A stretch of DNA of 64,000 nucleotides from SpSt-398 sp041752235 (GCA_041752235.1 JBGSHM010000001.1:228379-292378), one strand, 5' to 3'; counted from the first letter of the stretch, positions 18,017 to 27,084 are shown. Notes: generated from the letters alone by a model not told the origin. Translations and numbers: made by a program.

Positions 18017-18712
18017 ATGCGCGCTACCATCATCCCTTCCCTGGCCCTCCTCGTTTTATTTGGGGCCTCTTGCACCAGCAGTGAGATTGGCAATAGTAAG
18101 GACGTAAACCCCGATGCCGTTTTCTTTGACTACAAAATCTGGTCGGAGGAAGGGAAGGAGAATGCCGTTGTCAAATTACAATACCGCATGGGCGGACCGG
18201 ATGGTACCACCCTGGTATTAAATGAACCCAGCAAGGTATTTCTTGACGGGAAGGAACTTCCTGTGGACAGTACCAAATTTGAAGGGGCCTACTACGAATT
18301 TGTTCAGCCGCTGGCGCAATTTGCCGGAAAACACAGCATTCGCTTTATTGACCTCAATGGGAAAGAATTTGAAGAGGAATTTGAGTTCAGGCCTTTTTCT
18401 CTTGATCCGGATATTGCCGACACCATTTCCCGGTCCGATCTTGTCTTTTCTTTTAAAGGACTGGAGGACGGCCAACCCGTACAGGTCTGGATGTCGGATA
18501 CCTTATACTCCAGTAATGATATCAATGAGGTGGACACGGTACGGCAAGGGAAGATCATCCTTTCCAGCGCCCAACTTACCAATTTGGCTACCGGACCCGT
18601 GAATCTTTTATTTACCTGGGAATCAGAAAAAGTATTGAATGAAACAGCCCGGGAAGGCGGTCTGCTTCGAAAAACCTATAGCCTGCGGAGAGAAATTGAG
18701 CTGAAGGACTAA
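18017..18712 (+). CDS. Lipoprotein of unknown function
   Basis: The 231-residue product has a lipoprotein signal with the lipobox LFGASC, so Cys 19 should be lipidated. The mature part is acidic and beta-rich (AVVKLQYRMGGPDGTTLVLN, then KVFLDGKELPVDS) with a region like an immunoglobulin-type fold, followed by ISRSDLVFSFKGLEDGQPVQ. I do not recognise a specific family. It lies alone upstream of atpG, and both genes point the same way with 182 bp between them. A role in the envelope is inferred from the lipobox only. Confidence 0.7.
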   Translation: MRATIIPSLALLVLFGASCTSSEIGNSKDVNPDAVFFDYKIWSEEGKENAVVKLQYRMGGPDGTTLVLNEPSKVFLDGKELPVDSTKFEGAYYEFVQPLAQFAGKHSIRFIDLNGKEFEEEFEFRPFSLDPDIADTISRSDLVFSFKGLEDGQPVQVWMSDTLYSSNDINEVDTVRQGKIILSSAQLTNLATGPVNLLFTWESEKVLNETAREGGLLRKTYSLRREIELKD

Positions 18713-18833
18713 AACCTTCCACGTGACCTTTTAGACTGGTTTTTTAAATGATTCATTATTAACCGATAAGGTAGGGTTTTCCCATCGGGGATAAGTCCCA
18801 AGCCCTTGTTATGGAATTTAGGCCGGAACACCT

Positions 18834-18841
18834 TAGTTTTG
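18834..18841 (+). promoter_or_regulatory. Possible -7 element upstream of atpG
   Basis: TAGTTTTG fits the Bacteroidota TAnnTTTG box, 53 bp before the atpG start. A matching TTTG at the right distance is not clear; CTTG at 18805-18808 is 25 bp away. The transcript would begin with a GCCT/AGGC mini-hairpin. Confidence 0.35.
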
Positions 18842-18894
18842 CGGCCTGAAAAATAGGCAGTTAAAAGGGGTAAACCCCATTATAACGATACACC

Positions 18895-19776
18895 ATGGCC
18901 GGACAACTTAAAGAGGTAAGGAACCGAATTAAATCGGTACAAAGTACCCAACAGATCACCAAAGCAATGAAGATGGTTAGCGCCGCCAAACTGCGTCGCG
19001 CTCAGGACGCCATCATTCAAATGCGTCCCTATGCCCGGAAATTGCAGGACCTGTTGAGCAATATCGTGAGTGGTTCGGATGCAGCGGCAGGTGGAAACCT
19101 GGCTGTTGAGCGTCCGGAGGAAAAAGTGCTCATGATCGTCATTACCAGTGACCGTGGTCTTTGTGGTGCCTTCAATGCCAACCTGATCAAACTGGCCAAA
19201 TCCACCATCGCCGAAAAATACAGTGAGCAAAATAAGAAAGGCCAGGTTACGATCTGGGCCATTGGGAAAAAAGGGTATGAGCATTTTGTAAAGAATAAAT
19301 ACAAAGCCGACGATACATTCAAAGATATTTTTCATCACCTGAGTTTTGAATCGGTGCAGGTCTGCGCACAGGCGGCTGTAAAAGCCTTTGAAGAAAAAGC
19401 ATTTGACCGGGTAGAGATCGTTTACTCCGAATTCAAAAATGCGGCATCCCAGCGTTTTGTAGCCGAGCAGTTCCTCCCCATTCCGAAAACAGAGGCCAAA
19501 GCAGGAGGACCCAAAGCGGATTTCATCTTCGATCCTCAAAAGGATCAGTTGATCGCCGAACTCATGCCAAAGATCCTCAACACCCAATTGTACAAAGCCG
19601 TACTGGATTCCAATGCATCCGAGCATGGTGCCCGTATGACCGCAATGGACAAAGCCAGCGAAAACGCCAATGAAATGTTGCGTTCGCTGAAAATATCGTA
19701 TAACCGGGCCCGTCAGGCTGCGATCACAACCGAACTCACCGAGATCGTTAGTGGAGCTGCCGCCCTGCAACAATAA
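18895..19776 (+). CDS. atpG: ATP synthase F1 gamma subunit
   Basis: The gamma subunit is the central rotor stalk of F1F0 ATP synthase. The 293-residue protein has the conserved N-terminal helix LKEVRNRIKSVQSTQQITKA followed by MKMVSAAKLRRAQ, the central ITSDRGLCGAFNANL, and the C-terminal helix with ENANEMLRSLKISYNRARQA and EIVSGAAAL. All are hallmark segments. The other atp genes are not nearby: a lipoprotein gene lies upstream and scpB follows by 41 bp. The gene has left the usual atpHAG cluster, or the cluster is split in this lineage. Confidence 0.97.
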   Translation: MAGQLKEVRNRIKSVQSTQQITKAMKMVSAAKLRRAQDAIIQMRPYARKLQDLLSNIVSGSDAAAGGNLAVERPEEKVLMIVITSDRGLCGAFNANLIKLAKSTIAEKYSEQNKKGQVTIWAIGKKGYEHFVKNKYKADDTFKDIFHHLSFESVQVCAQAAVKAFEEKAFDRVEIVYSEFKNAASQRFVAEQFLPIPKTEAKAGGPKADFIFDPQKDQLIAELMPKILNTQLYKAVLDSNASEHGARMTAMDKASENANEMLRSLKISYNRARQAAITTELTEIVSGAAALQQ

Positions 19777-19817
19777 GGCGACCACTTTGGTGATCGACCT
19801 GAAATCATTTGAATAAT

Positions 19818-20540
19818 ATGGAAATTACCCATCTCATACCCCATATTGAGGCCCTTATTTTCGCCAGTGATAAACCGCTGACGACCCTGGACCTGACTGA
19901 ACTCCTTAATAACGCCTTTGGCTTTATGGAGGAAAAAGTCACACTCGACCAGGTGGAAGCGGCCATCGATGGGATCGTGGAAAAATACAATGCCGAGTTC
20001 TATCCCTTTGAAGTAAGAATGAGCGGTGGCGGTTGGCAGTTCCTGACCAAACGGGAGTTCCACAAGACCGTGGCCCAACTGAATGGCGATAAGTTCCTGA
20101 AAAAATTGTCCGGCGCTGCCATGGAAACCCTGGCCATCATAGCCTACAAACAACCGATCACCAAAGGCGAGATCGAATCGATCCGTGGCGTGAACAGCGA
20201 TTATACGGTTCAAAAATTATTGGAAAAGGAATTGATCATCATCTCCGGCAGAAATGAGAAGATGCCCGGTCATCCGCTGGTTTATGCCACTTCAAAAAAC
20301 TTCATGGATTATTTCGGGATCAACAGCGCTGAAGACCTGCCAAAGATCCGGGAAGTACTCGCCGAGCAATTGGTAGAGCCAACCTTGATCCGTCACGCGG
20401 ATGCCCAGGAAATGGAAGCCATCATGGAAAAACCTCTTGAAGAGGTAAGCCCCGCGATGGTGGTGAATGAAACCGGTGAGTTATTAAGCAGTCCGGAGGA
20501 AAGCAGCAGCGAACCAGGGGGGGAAGAAACGGAATCCTGA
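19818..20540 (+). CDS. scpB: SMC-ScpAB complex subunit ScpB
   Basis: ScpB dimers bind ScpA and regulate the SMC ATPase in chromosome condensation and segregation. The 240-residue product has two winged-helix domains: the first from HLIPHIEALIFASDKPLTTLD, the second containing GAAMETLAIIAYKQPITKGE, followed by IRGVNSDYTVQKLLEKELI. That second stretch is the most conserved part of the family. The ATG at 19818 is preferred to an upstream TTG at 19809. The C-terminal 50 residues are acidic and Ser-rich and probably unstructured. No scpA is seen nearby. Confidence 0.95.
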   Translation: MEITHLIPHIEALIFASDKPLTTLDLTELLNNAFGFMEEKVTLDQVEAAIDGIVEKYNAEFYPFEVRMSGGGWQFLTKREFHKTVAQLNGDKFLKKLSGAAMETLAIIAYKQPITKGEIESIRGVNSDYTVQKLLEKELIIISGRNEKMPGHPLVYATSKNFMDYFGINSAEDLPKIREVLAEQLVEPTLIRHADAQEMEAIMEKPLEEVSPAMVVNETGELLSSPEESSSEPGGEETES

Positions 20541-20609
20541 TCTTATTAAATCGATTTTTTGTCTGCCATCCTCCAAAGGGATGGCATTTATTTAGCGTAT
20601 ATTCACTCT

Positions 20610-21836
20610 ATGCATTATAGCCTGAACCATGACCAGCTAAACGCCATTGCCCAACGATTTGGCACACCGGTCTATGTTTATCATGCCGAAAAAATAAAAG
20701 AACAATTTCAAAAACTCGATCACGCTTTTCAGGGTTGTAATGCCCGTTTCTTTTTTGCGTGCAAAGCGCTCACCAATATCAATATCATTCGTTATCTCGA
20801 TTCCATTGGTTGCTCCATTGATTGCAGCAGCATCAACGAGGTAAAGCTGGCCTTGCACGCCGGGGTAAAACCAACCAATATCCTGTATACCTCCAATGGG
20901 ATCGATTTTTCAGAGATCAAGGAAGCCGTTGAGGCAGGTGTACATATCAATATTGACAGCCTGTCTAACCTGGAAAAATTCGGAAAGAAATACGGGCGGA
21001 AAAATGGGAAAGGTTATCCCGTGGGTATTCGCGTAAGACCCAATATCATGGCGGGAGGAAATCTTAAAATTTCAACAGGACATGACCGGAGTAAATTTGG
21101 TATTCCTGTTTCTCAACTCGACAAGATCCTTGATCTGGTAAAGCAACAGGATATCTTTATCCGCACACTTCACCTGCATACAGGAAGCGATATAGCCGAT
21201 GCCGAAATCTTTGTCAAAGGGTTTGAAGTTTTATTTGACCTGATCCCCTCTTTCCCTGAACTCGAAGTGATCGATCTGGGAGGTGGATTTAAGGTGCCTT
21301 ACAAACCTGGTGAGAAGTCGGTGGACCTGGACAGACTGGCGCAAAAAATAAAATCTTCGTTTGAAGAACATCGAAAGCCCGGAGAAAAAAAACTTGAAAT
21401 ATGGTTTGAACCCGGAAAGTTCCTGGTCAGCGAATGTGGGTATTTTATAACGCGGGTCAATGTGGTCAAGGACAATGGTGACCAGCTTTTTGCCGCGGTC
21501 AACAGCGGGTTAAACCACCTGATCCGCCCTATGATGTATGACGCCTATCATCACATTGAAAATATTTCAAATCCCGATGGCGAGAAGAAGACCTATATGG
21601 TGACCGGCTATATTTGCGAGACCGACAATTTTGCCACCGACCGAAGCCTGCCAACGATCCGGGAAGGCGACATTCTCGTATTGTACAATGCCGGGGCCTA
21701 TGGATTTGAGATGGCTTCCAATTACAATTCCCGGTACAGACCGGCAGAAATTTTGGTAAAAGACGGACAGTCTCACCTGATCCGCGAAACCGACCATTTT
21801 GAGGATCTGATTCGTAAACAGATCAGGGTCATTTAA
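20610..21836 (+). CDS. lysA: Diaminopimelate decarboxylase
   Basis: This PLP enzyme makes lysine from meso-diaminopimelate. Using the ATG at 20610 (MHYSLNHDQLNAIAQRFGTP) the protein has 408 residues. PLP-binding Lys 52 is in FFFACKALTN, and the family's HLHTGSDI and DLGGGFKVPY motifs follow. GYICETDNFA near the end supplies the conserved Cys-Glu pair at the dimer active site. A longer reading from 20559 starts with a TTG and adds residues without homology. The gene follows scpB by 69 bp and may be read with it. Confidence 0.95.
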   Translation: MHYSLNHDQLNAIAQRFGTPVYVYHAEKIKEQFQKLDHAFQGCNARFFFACKALTNINIIRYLDSIGCSIDCSSINEVKLALHAGVKPTNILYTSNGIDFSEIKEAVEAGVHINIDSLSNLEKFGKKYGRKNGKGYPVGIRVRPNIMAGGNLKISTGHDRSKFGIPVSQLDKILDLVKQQDIFIRTLHLHTGSDIADAEIFVKGFEVLFDLIPSFPELEVIDLGGGFKVPYKPGEKSVDLDRLAQKIKSSFEEHRKPGEKKLEIWFEPGKFLVSECGYFITRVNVVKDNGDQLFAAVNSGLNHLIRPMMYDAYHHIENISNPDGEKKTYMVTGYICETDNFATDRSLPTIREGDILVLYNAGAYGFEMASNYNSRYRPAEILVKDGQSHLIRETDHFEDLIRKQIRVI

Positions 21837-21890
21837 TCATGACAAATTAAGATTTAGGCGTACATTTAGTTTGAACAAAATCTATTTGCC

Positions 21891-23477
21891 ATGCCTATCC
21901 GAATGACAGACGACCCCAACCAGCCCCAGAACGATTTTAATGATAATAGTGGGGGTGGAGGTGGCCGTTCCAATTTCCCCGGCGGGGGAGGTGGGGGACT
22001 TTTTAATTTATTGCCTCTTTTGTTAGGGTTATTTAAAGGAAAAGGAATCATCCTTCTCCTGGTGGTTGCAGCCGGTGCCTATTTTTTAATGAATAAATCA
22101 GGTGGCTGTAATGTAGCCCAGATCGCCAGTCTTTTTTCCCAGAGCGGGTACAGTTTTAATCCCGACGAATTCAACAAAGCATCCGTCTATGAGGAATTGG
22201 ATGAAACCAATCCCAAGAACGCATTGCCCGAAGCTGTTTCGCTATTGAAATTTGCTCCCCAACGCCTCAACCAAGGCCAACAGGGAAGTTGTGTAGCCTG
22301 GAGTTCTGCCTATGCGGCCCAGACCATTCTTACTTCCGCGGCATCAGGTACAGATCCCAATGCTATTCGATTCAGTCCCTCTTATTTATACAATCAGATC
22401 CGGCTGGATGGGTGCCAGGGTTCCTATTTGCAGCGAGCCATGGAAGCCATGTCACGCAATGGCGGGGTACCCCTTAGTGAATATCCTTACAATGAAAATG
22501 ACTGCGAACGCATGCCGGGTACTTCAGATATTCAGGCCGGACGCGAGAACAAGATCCATGGATTTACCCGCTTGACAAGTGGGGATAATATCAACCAGAT
22601 CAGCGTACGCGCCATCAAAGAACATTTGGCCAAAGATGCACCCGTCGTGATCGGTATGATGGTGGGTCAAAGTTTTATGCAACCCATGATGGGGCAGGAA
22701 CTTTGGCAGCCACAAGGTATGGATGCTTCGCAAAGTGGAATGGGTGGCCATGCCATGTGTGTGATCGGGTATGATGACAGTAAGTATGGAGGTGCTTTTC
22801 AGATCATGAACTCCTGGGGCTCCGAATGGGGAAAGAATGGAGTAGGCTGGGTACGTTACGGAGATTTCAAGAATTATGTGCGCGAAGCCTATGGCATTGA
22901 CCCATTACCCAAACGCACGGCTGTTTCCAATATACCGCTGGAGTGTACCATTGGTCTGGTCAAGAATGACGACAAACAGCATATCGCACTGCAAAACAGC
23001 GGGAGCAATTATTTTCAAACCATTCGCCCCATCCGGGTAGGTACCCGGTTCAAAATGGAAATTGAGAACCAAACGGAATGTTATATCTATATTTTTGGGC
23101 AGGAAGTGGATGGAACAAGCTTTGTGCTTTTCCCCTATCTAAAAGCCGGCGAAACCGTTTCCAAACATTCTCCGTATTGTGGTATTACAGGATACCGGCT
23201 TTTTCCCCGTGCACAATCCTTTGAAGCGGACTCGATCGGTACTCGCGACCATATCGCGATTGTGGTGAGTACCACAGAGCTGGACTATAATAATGTCAAC
23301 CAGGCGATCAGTGCCAGCACAAGGTCTGACTATTCCGGAAAAGTCAATGAAGCCCTTCAATCGCTTCAGATCAGATCCGTGAGGTTCAACAGCACACCCG
23401 AAGGTTCAATTCATTTTCGCGCCGATGCCAATGATAATAAAGCGGCTGTTGCGATCGTCGCATTTGATAAGCAGTAA
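21891..23477 (+). CDS. Membrane-anchored C1 (papain-like) peptidase with C-terminal DUF4384-like domain
   Basis: The 528-residue protein begins with a Gly-rich, hydrophilic tail (DNSGGGGGRSN and GGGGGGLFN) and a transmembrane helix at about 48-64 (GIILLLVVAAGAYFLM). The protease domain follows with catalytic Cys 134 in QGSCVAW, His 287 in GGHAMCV, and Asn 307 in NSWGSEWG. The oxyanion Gln lies in NQGQQGSC. After about residue 330 a beta-rich part (FKMEIENQTECYIYIFGQ, later FVLFPYLKAGE) resembles the DUF4384 module often paired with bacterial C1 peptidases. No propeptide is evident. The protease is probably anchored in the inner membrane with the catalytic part outside. Substrate unknown. Confidence 0.88.
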   Translation: MPIRMTDDPNQPQNDFNDNSGGGGGRSNFPGGGGGGLFNLLPLLLGLFKGKGIILLLVVAAGAYFLMNKSGGCNVAQIASLFSQSGYSFNPDEFNKASVYEELDETNPKNALPEAVSLLKFAPQRLNQGQQGSCVAWSSAYAAQTILTSAASGTDPNAIRFSPSYLYNQIRLDGCQGSYLQRAMEAMSRNGGVPLSEYPYNENDCERMPGTSDIQAGRENKIHGFTRLTSGDNINQISVRAIKEHLAKDAPVVIGMMVGQSFMQPMMGQELWQPQGMDASQSGMGGHAMCVIGYDDSKYGGAFQIMNSWGSEWGKNGVGWVRYGDFKNYVREAYGIDPLPKRTAVSNIPLECTIGLVKNDDKQHIALQNSGSNYFQTIRPIRVGTRFKMEIENQTECYIYIFGQEVDGTSFVLFPYLKAGETVSKHSPYCGITGYRLFPRAQSFEADSIGTRDHIAIVVSTTELDYNNVNQAISASTRSDYSGKVNEALQSLQIRSVRFNSTPEGSIHFRADANDNKAAVAIVAFDKQ

Positions 23478-23488
23478 AAGGGAGAACA

Positions 23489-23965
23489 ATGGACGAATTT
23501 ATCAAGTTGGTAAGAAACCGGTGGAAGTTTGGGTTCTTTCTTTTCTCCAAGCTTCCTGCAGCCTGGTTAGCCGGTGTGCGGGTAAAACACCTGGAGCCGG
23601 GAAAGGCGGAGGTGACGGTGCCTTATAAATGGCTTTCTCAAAATCCATTTCGGTCCACCTATTTTGCTTGTCTGAGCATGGCGGCTGAAATGAGTACGGG
23701 GTTATTGGCCATGGGACATACCTATCAGCGAAAACCTTCGGTTTCCATGCTGGTGGTAAAATTGGAAGGAGATTTTTTTAAAAAGGCCACCGGGGTTACA
23801 GCGTTTACCTGTGAAGATGGAGATAAAATACGATCGGTCATTGAAGAGGCCATTTCAACCGGGGAGGCTCGCTCGGTTAAGGCAAAGACTGTGGGGAAGA
23901 ATGCGCTTGGGGACTTAGTGGCTGAATTTTATATCACATGGTCGTTTAAGGAAAAAGTTAATTGA
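23489..23965 (+). CDS. DUF4442 hotdog-fold thioesterase-like protein
   Basis: The 158-residue product matches the DUF4442 pattern: an N-terminal helix, then AWLAGVRVKHLEPGKAEVTV, PYKWLSQNPFRSTYFACLS, and a long helix MAAEMSTGLLAMG. This is a hotdog fold similar to PaaI-type acyl-CoA thioesterases, with the N-P-F-x-S-x-Y-F signature of this subgroup. The substrate is not known. It begins 11 bp after the protease stop and is likely in the same transcript. Confidence 0.82.
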   Translation: MDEFIKLVRNRWKFGFFLFSKLPAAWLAGVRVKHLEPGKAEVTVPYKWLSQNPFRSTYFACLSMAAEMSTGLLAMGHTYQRKPSVSMLVVKLEGDFFKKATGVTAFTCEDGDKIRSVIEEAISTGEARSVKAKTVGKNALGDLVAEFYITWSFKEKVN

Positions 23966-24022
23966 CCGCTAAGACGCGAGGGCGCAAGGTAACGCGAGGA
24001 AATACTGGCGCTGCTTTGCGAC
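23966..24022. repeat. Partial copy of the GCGTCTT-GCGGT hairpin family
   Basis: CCGCTAAGACGCGAGGGCGC and the following AAGGTAACGCGAGG read, on the other strand, as CCTCGCGTTACCTTGCGCCC and then GCGTCTTAGCGG, close in wording to the hairpins at 25464-25532 and 58087-58161. Only one arm is clear here. Confidence 0.45.
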
Positions 24023-24053
24023 ATGGGTCTTCGCGATAAAATAAAAAAAGTAT

Positions 24054-25457
24054 ATGAAAATAGCATTTCACGGTGCGGCAAGATGTGTTACAGGTTCCAA
24101 ACACCTGGTTACCTTAAAGAATGGAAAGAAGATACTCCTGGATTGTGGCATGTTTCAGGGAATGGGAAAAGATACGATTGGCTTAAACAGCCATTTTGGA
24201 TTTGAGCCTTCCGAGGTGGATGTGATGGTGCTTTCTCACGCGCATATTGATCACAGCGGACTAATTCCAAAACTGGTCAAAGAAGGGTATAAAGGGAAAA
24301 TTTATTGTACCCCAGCTACCAAAGACCTGGCTACGGTACTGCTCGAAGATTCTGCCGAGATTCAGGAAAGCGATGTGCGGTATGTGAACAAGAAAAGAGC
24401 CAATGAGGGCTTGCCCTATATCAAACCACTTTATACGGTAGATGATGCAAAAAAGGCAGCGGAACACCTCATCCCCATTGCCTATGATAAATGGACAACC
24501 ATTGACCCTGATGTAGAATTATTATTCACGGATGCGGGGCATATCATTGGGAGCGCCTGTGTTCACCTTCGATTGAAGGAAAATGGAAATATCCGCACGC
24601 TGACCTTTAGCGGGGATGTGGGCAGGTATCGGGATGTCATTCTTAAATCGCCCGATGAATTTCCGCAGGCGGATTATATCCTCCTGGAATCCACCTATGG
24701 TAATAAGCTGCATGACATGCATATCACCACCCCGGATCAACTATTACAATGGGTGGAGAATACCTGTGTAAAAAAGAAGGGTAAACTCATCATACCTGCT
24801 TTTAGTGTGGGTCGTACCCAGGAAATTTTATATGCCCTCAATCAATTGGAATTAGAGAACAGGCTTCCGGACCTGGACTATTTTGTAGATAGCCCACTGA
24901 GTATTGAAGCGACGGAGATCGTTAAGAAATATCCGGATTATTTTAACCGGACGATTCAAAATGTATTAAAGAACGACCAGGATCCTTTTCATTTTAAAGG
25001 GATGAAATACATAAAGACCGTTGAGCAAAGTAAGATGCTCAATTTCAGAAATGAGCCTTGTGTGATCATATCGGCGAGTGGCATGGCGGAGGCCGGGCGG
25101 GTCAAGCATCATATAAGTAATAATGTGGAGAACAGCCGCAATTCCATTTTAATGACCGGTTACTGCGAACCCAATTCACTGGGTGCCCGCTTGCAATCCG
25201 GGAATACGGAGGTTCGGATATTTGGGGTCACCCATGAAGTGCATGCTGATATCGGAGCCATCCGCAGCATGAGTGCCCATGGCGATTATGAAGACCTTAG
25301 CCAGTGGTTGGGCTGCCAGGATCCCCGTAAGGTAAAGCGATTGTTTTTGGTACATGGTGAGTTCGATGTACAACAGGATTTCAAAAAAAGGTTATCGAAG
25401 AAGGGTTTTGCCGATGTGGAGATACCGGAGTTGCATTATGAGGTTGGGCTTGGCTGA
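24054..25457 (+). CDS. Beta-CASP metallo-beta-lactamase protein (predicted RNA-processing nuclease)
   Basis: The 467-residue protein starts MKIAFHGAARCVTGSKH and has the metal-binding SHAHIDHSGL (His 62, His 64, Asp 66, His 67), the next ligand in DAGHIIGSA, and the Asp in FSGDVGRY. The beta-CASP part is recognised by PAFSVGRTQEILYAL, then IISASGMAEAGRVKHHI, and the terminal HGE motif (LVHGEFD). Such proteins are KH-less homologues of archaeal and eukaryotic CPSF73 and process RNA; bacterial roles are less defined. There is no signal peptide, so it is cytoplasmic. It is followed by a strong hairpin. Confidence 0.92.
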   Translation: MKIAFHGAARCVTGSKHLVTLKNGKKILLDCGMFQGMGKDTIGLNSHFGFEPSEVDVMVLSHAHIDHSGLIPKLVKEGYKGKIYCTPATKDLATVLLEDSAEIQESDVRYVNKKRANEGLPYIKPLYTVDDAKKAAEHLIPIAYDKWTTIDPDVELLFTDAGHIIGSACVHLRLKENGNIRTLTFSGDVGRYRDVILKSPDEFPQADYILLESTYGNKLHDMHITTPDQLLQWVENTCVKKKGKLIIPAFSVGRTQEILYALNQLELENRLPDLDYFVDSPLSIEATEIVKKYPDYFNRTIQNVLKNDQDPFHFKGMKYIKTVEQSKMLNFRNEPCVIISASGMAEAGRVKHHISNNVENSRNSILMTGYCEPNSLGARLQSGNTEVRIFGVTHEVHADIGAIRSMSAHGDYEDLSQWLGCQDPRKVKRLFLVHGEFDVQQDFKKRLSKKGFADVEIPELHYEVGLG

Positions 25458-25463
25458 TTGCTA

Positions 25464-25532
25464 TAAACCACAGAGACACAGAGGCGCAGAGAATTATTTG
25501 AACTCTCTGCGCCTTTGTGTCTCTGCGGTTTA
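25464..25532. repeat. Long hairpin ACCACAGAGACACAGAGGCG / inverse
   Basis: TAAACCACAGAGACACAGAG, then GCGCAGAGA, is mirrored by TCTCTGCGCC and TTTGTGTCTCTGCGGTTTA around an ATTATTTGAAC loop, nearly perfectly over some 28 bp. It sits directly after a coding gene and probably acts as a terminator or RNA-stabilising element. Confidence 0.8.
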
Positions 25533-25618
25533 GTTTTTCCCTAACAGTGCTTTCACATATCCTTAGTAAACCCGGTCTCGAAAATTCCGTTTAAGAGGTG
25601 TACCAAAAACGGAAGATC

Positions 25619-26191
25619 ATGAAAAACAGATATTGGAATTGGGTCGGTGGGTTGATGATCGTTGCCCTGGTAATGACAGGCTGTGCCGCACCCGCTCATA
25701 TAGAAAAAGACGATACCGTCAACTTCAACGAATACCGCTCATTTGGATGGTTAGAATCATCGAAGGACAAGAAGAACAGTTTAACGGAGAAAAGAATCCG
25801 CGAAGCGGTTACTGCCGAATTAATTAAGGCCGGTTGGAAGCAGAATGAGCGTCGACCCGATGTGTACCTCAACTATGATGTGGTGGTGGAAAGAAATATC
25901 CGGGAGTCAAGCGATCCCCTTTATTCCGCACCAACCACACGCTACCTCTATAATCCCTATACCAGAAGGGTGGTAGCGGTTCATTATCCTTCCCGATTCA
26001 TGGGATATGACCGACGCGAGCAAACGATACGGGAAGGAACAGTTACGATCAGTATGATCGATGCCCATTCCGACAAAGTGGTTTGGCAGGGATGGACCAC
26101 CGATGAGGTTAACAGCCGTAACCTGACCAGCAAGGAGATCAATGCGGCGGTGCGAAGTATTTTCAAAAAATTCGATCTCGCTAAAAAATAG
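25619..26191 (+). CDS. DUF4136 family lipoprotein
   Basis: From the ATG at 25619 the product has 190 residues with a lipoprotein signal ending in the lipobox VMTGC (Cys 22). The mature part follows DUF4136: VNFNEYRSFGWLES, then RIREAVTAELIKAGWKQNER, PDVYLNYDV, and a C-terminal EGTVTISMIDAHSDKVVWQG. These are outer-membrane or periplasmic lipoproteins of unknown role that are widespread in Bacteroidota. An upstream GTG at 25598 would add seven residues. A GC-rich terminator follows. Confidence 0.88.
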   Translation: MKNRYWNWVGGLMIVALVMTGCAAPAHIEKDDTVNFNEYRSFGWLESSKDKKNSLTEKRIREAVTAELIKAGWKQNERRPDVYLNYDVVVERNIRESSDPLYSAPTTRYLYNPYTRRVVAVHYPSRFMGYDRREQTIREGTVTISMIDAHSDKVVWQGWTTDEVNSRNLTSKEINAAVRSIFKKFDLAKK

Positions 26192-26265
26192 TGATTCTCA
26201 GCCTGCCAGGTTGTATATAGCTGGGAAAGAAGATATACTGTATAGGACGGTTTGGAAGATCCACC

Positions 26266-26293
26266 ATCCCCCCGCCAAGGCGGGGGGATTTTT
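26266..26293 (+). terminator. Rho-independent terminator after the DUF4136 gene
   Basis: The stem ATCCCCCCGCC and GGCGGGGGGAT closes on an AA turn and is followed by TTTT. It lies 75 bp after the DUF4136 stop and before the tRNA promoter. Confidence 0.9.
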
Positions 26294-26375
26294 ATGGAGC
26301 GACCTTTGTATACCCCCCGGGTACTTTACTCCCTCTTTTACAAGAAATTAGGAGGCTATAAATTCCCAAAAACAT

Positions 26376-26407
26376 TTTGAAAAAACAGAAACAAACCCCT
26401 ATCTTTG
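26376..26407 (+). promoter_or_regulatory. Bacteroidota-type promoter of tRNA-Glu
   Basis: TTTG at 26376-26379 and TATCTTTG at 26400-26407 are 20 bp apart, an exact fit to the TTTG-N19-21-TAnnTTTG consensus of the primary sigma factor of the phylum. The tRNA starts 14 bp later. The start region CCGTCCCAAAAACGG can form a small stem and resembles the starts at the rRNA promoters. Confidence 0.85.
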
Positions 26408-26420
26408 CCGTCCCAAAAAC

Positions 26421-26492
26421 GGCCCGTTCGTCTAAGGGCTAGGACACCACCCTTTCACGGTGGTGATACGGGTTCGAATCCCGTACGGGCTA
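26421..26492 (+). tRNA. tRNA-Glu (anticodon UUC)
   Basis: A 72-base cloverleaf. The acceptor stem is GGCCCGT with ACGGGCT, the anticodon stem CCACC/GGTGG encloses the loop CTTTCAC with anticodon TTC, and the T arm is ACGGG-TTCGAAT-CCCGT. The discriminator base is A and CCA is not encoded fully. A terminator follows immediately. Confidence 0.97.
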
Positions 26493-26493
26493 C

Positions 26494-26522
26494 AAAACCT
26501 CAGGCAACTGAGGTTTTTGCTT
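26494..26522 (+). terminator. Terminator after tRNA-Glu, shared with the LuxR gene
   Basis: AAAACCTCAG and CTGAGGTTTT form a 10 bp stem with a GCAA loop, followed by TTGCTTTT. Because the stem begins and ends in A/T runs it can work in both directions, and it also ends the regulator gene whose stop is at 26524. Confidence 0.88.
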
Positions 26523-26523
26523 T

Positions 26524-27084
26524 TCAGGCAGGGCTAGAACCAGCATCCCTCATTTTGGAAATAAGTTCTGCGGTATTTTTTGCCTTGAATTTTCGCTTCA
26601 GGTTTTTTTTATGCGTGATGACGGTGGTTTCGCTGATATAAAGTTTAGCAGCGATCTCTTTGGCGCAATATCCCTTTGAAAGTAAGGTGAGTACATCTTT
26701 TTCCCGGCGGGTGGGGTTTCCGGCATCCTTTTCCTGCCACCCGGAATATCCAGTTTGGGCATGGTTGGGTGTACCCGCCTTGTGATGGGGGACGGATTCA
26801 TCCCTGACGGTCCTGATCACCAATTCTGGTAATTTTTCAATCAGGTAAAAAAGGCAATTATACAATTGCTCATTTTGTTCTTCCAATTCATTCACGCGTT
26901 GACGGATACGCGTAAGCGAAATGGAAGGGGCGGCACCCGCATTGAAAGGTGGTTCATCCAACATGGAGGATGGCAGGGTCACTCTTTCAGAACGATGGCC
27001 AAGAAGATCCTGGAAGTCCCTGTCCCAGGTTTCTTTAATGGCAAGTTTTATTTGGTCGAGAATGACCGTATTCCCAGGAATCAT
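26524..27084 (-). CDS. LuxR-type HTH transcriptional regulator next to the CIS operon
   Basis: The 186-residue protein has a LuxR/GerE helix-turn-helix over about residues 123-180: PTRREKDVLTLLSKGYCAKE, then IAAKLYISETTVITHKKNLK. The N-terminal 120 residues are not a receiver domain; they contain a predicted coiled-coil (LTRIRQRVNELEEQNEQLYN) and no phospho-acceptor Asp motif. It is transcribed away from the injection system operon and shares its upstream region, so it is the obvious candidate regulator. That link rests on position only. The signal it senses is unknown. No other regulator of the cluster is seen. Confidence 0.85.
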   Translation of the reverse strand: MIPGNTVILDQIKLAIKETWDRDFQDLLGHRSERVTLPSSMLDEPPFNAGAAPSISLTRIRQRVNELEEQNEQLYNCLFYLIEKLPELVIRTVRDESVPHHKAGTPNHAQTGYSGWQEKDAGNPTRREKDVLTLLSKGYCAKEIAAKLYISETTVITHKKNLKRKFKAKNTAELISKMRDAGSSPA

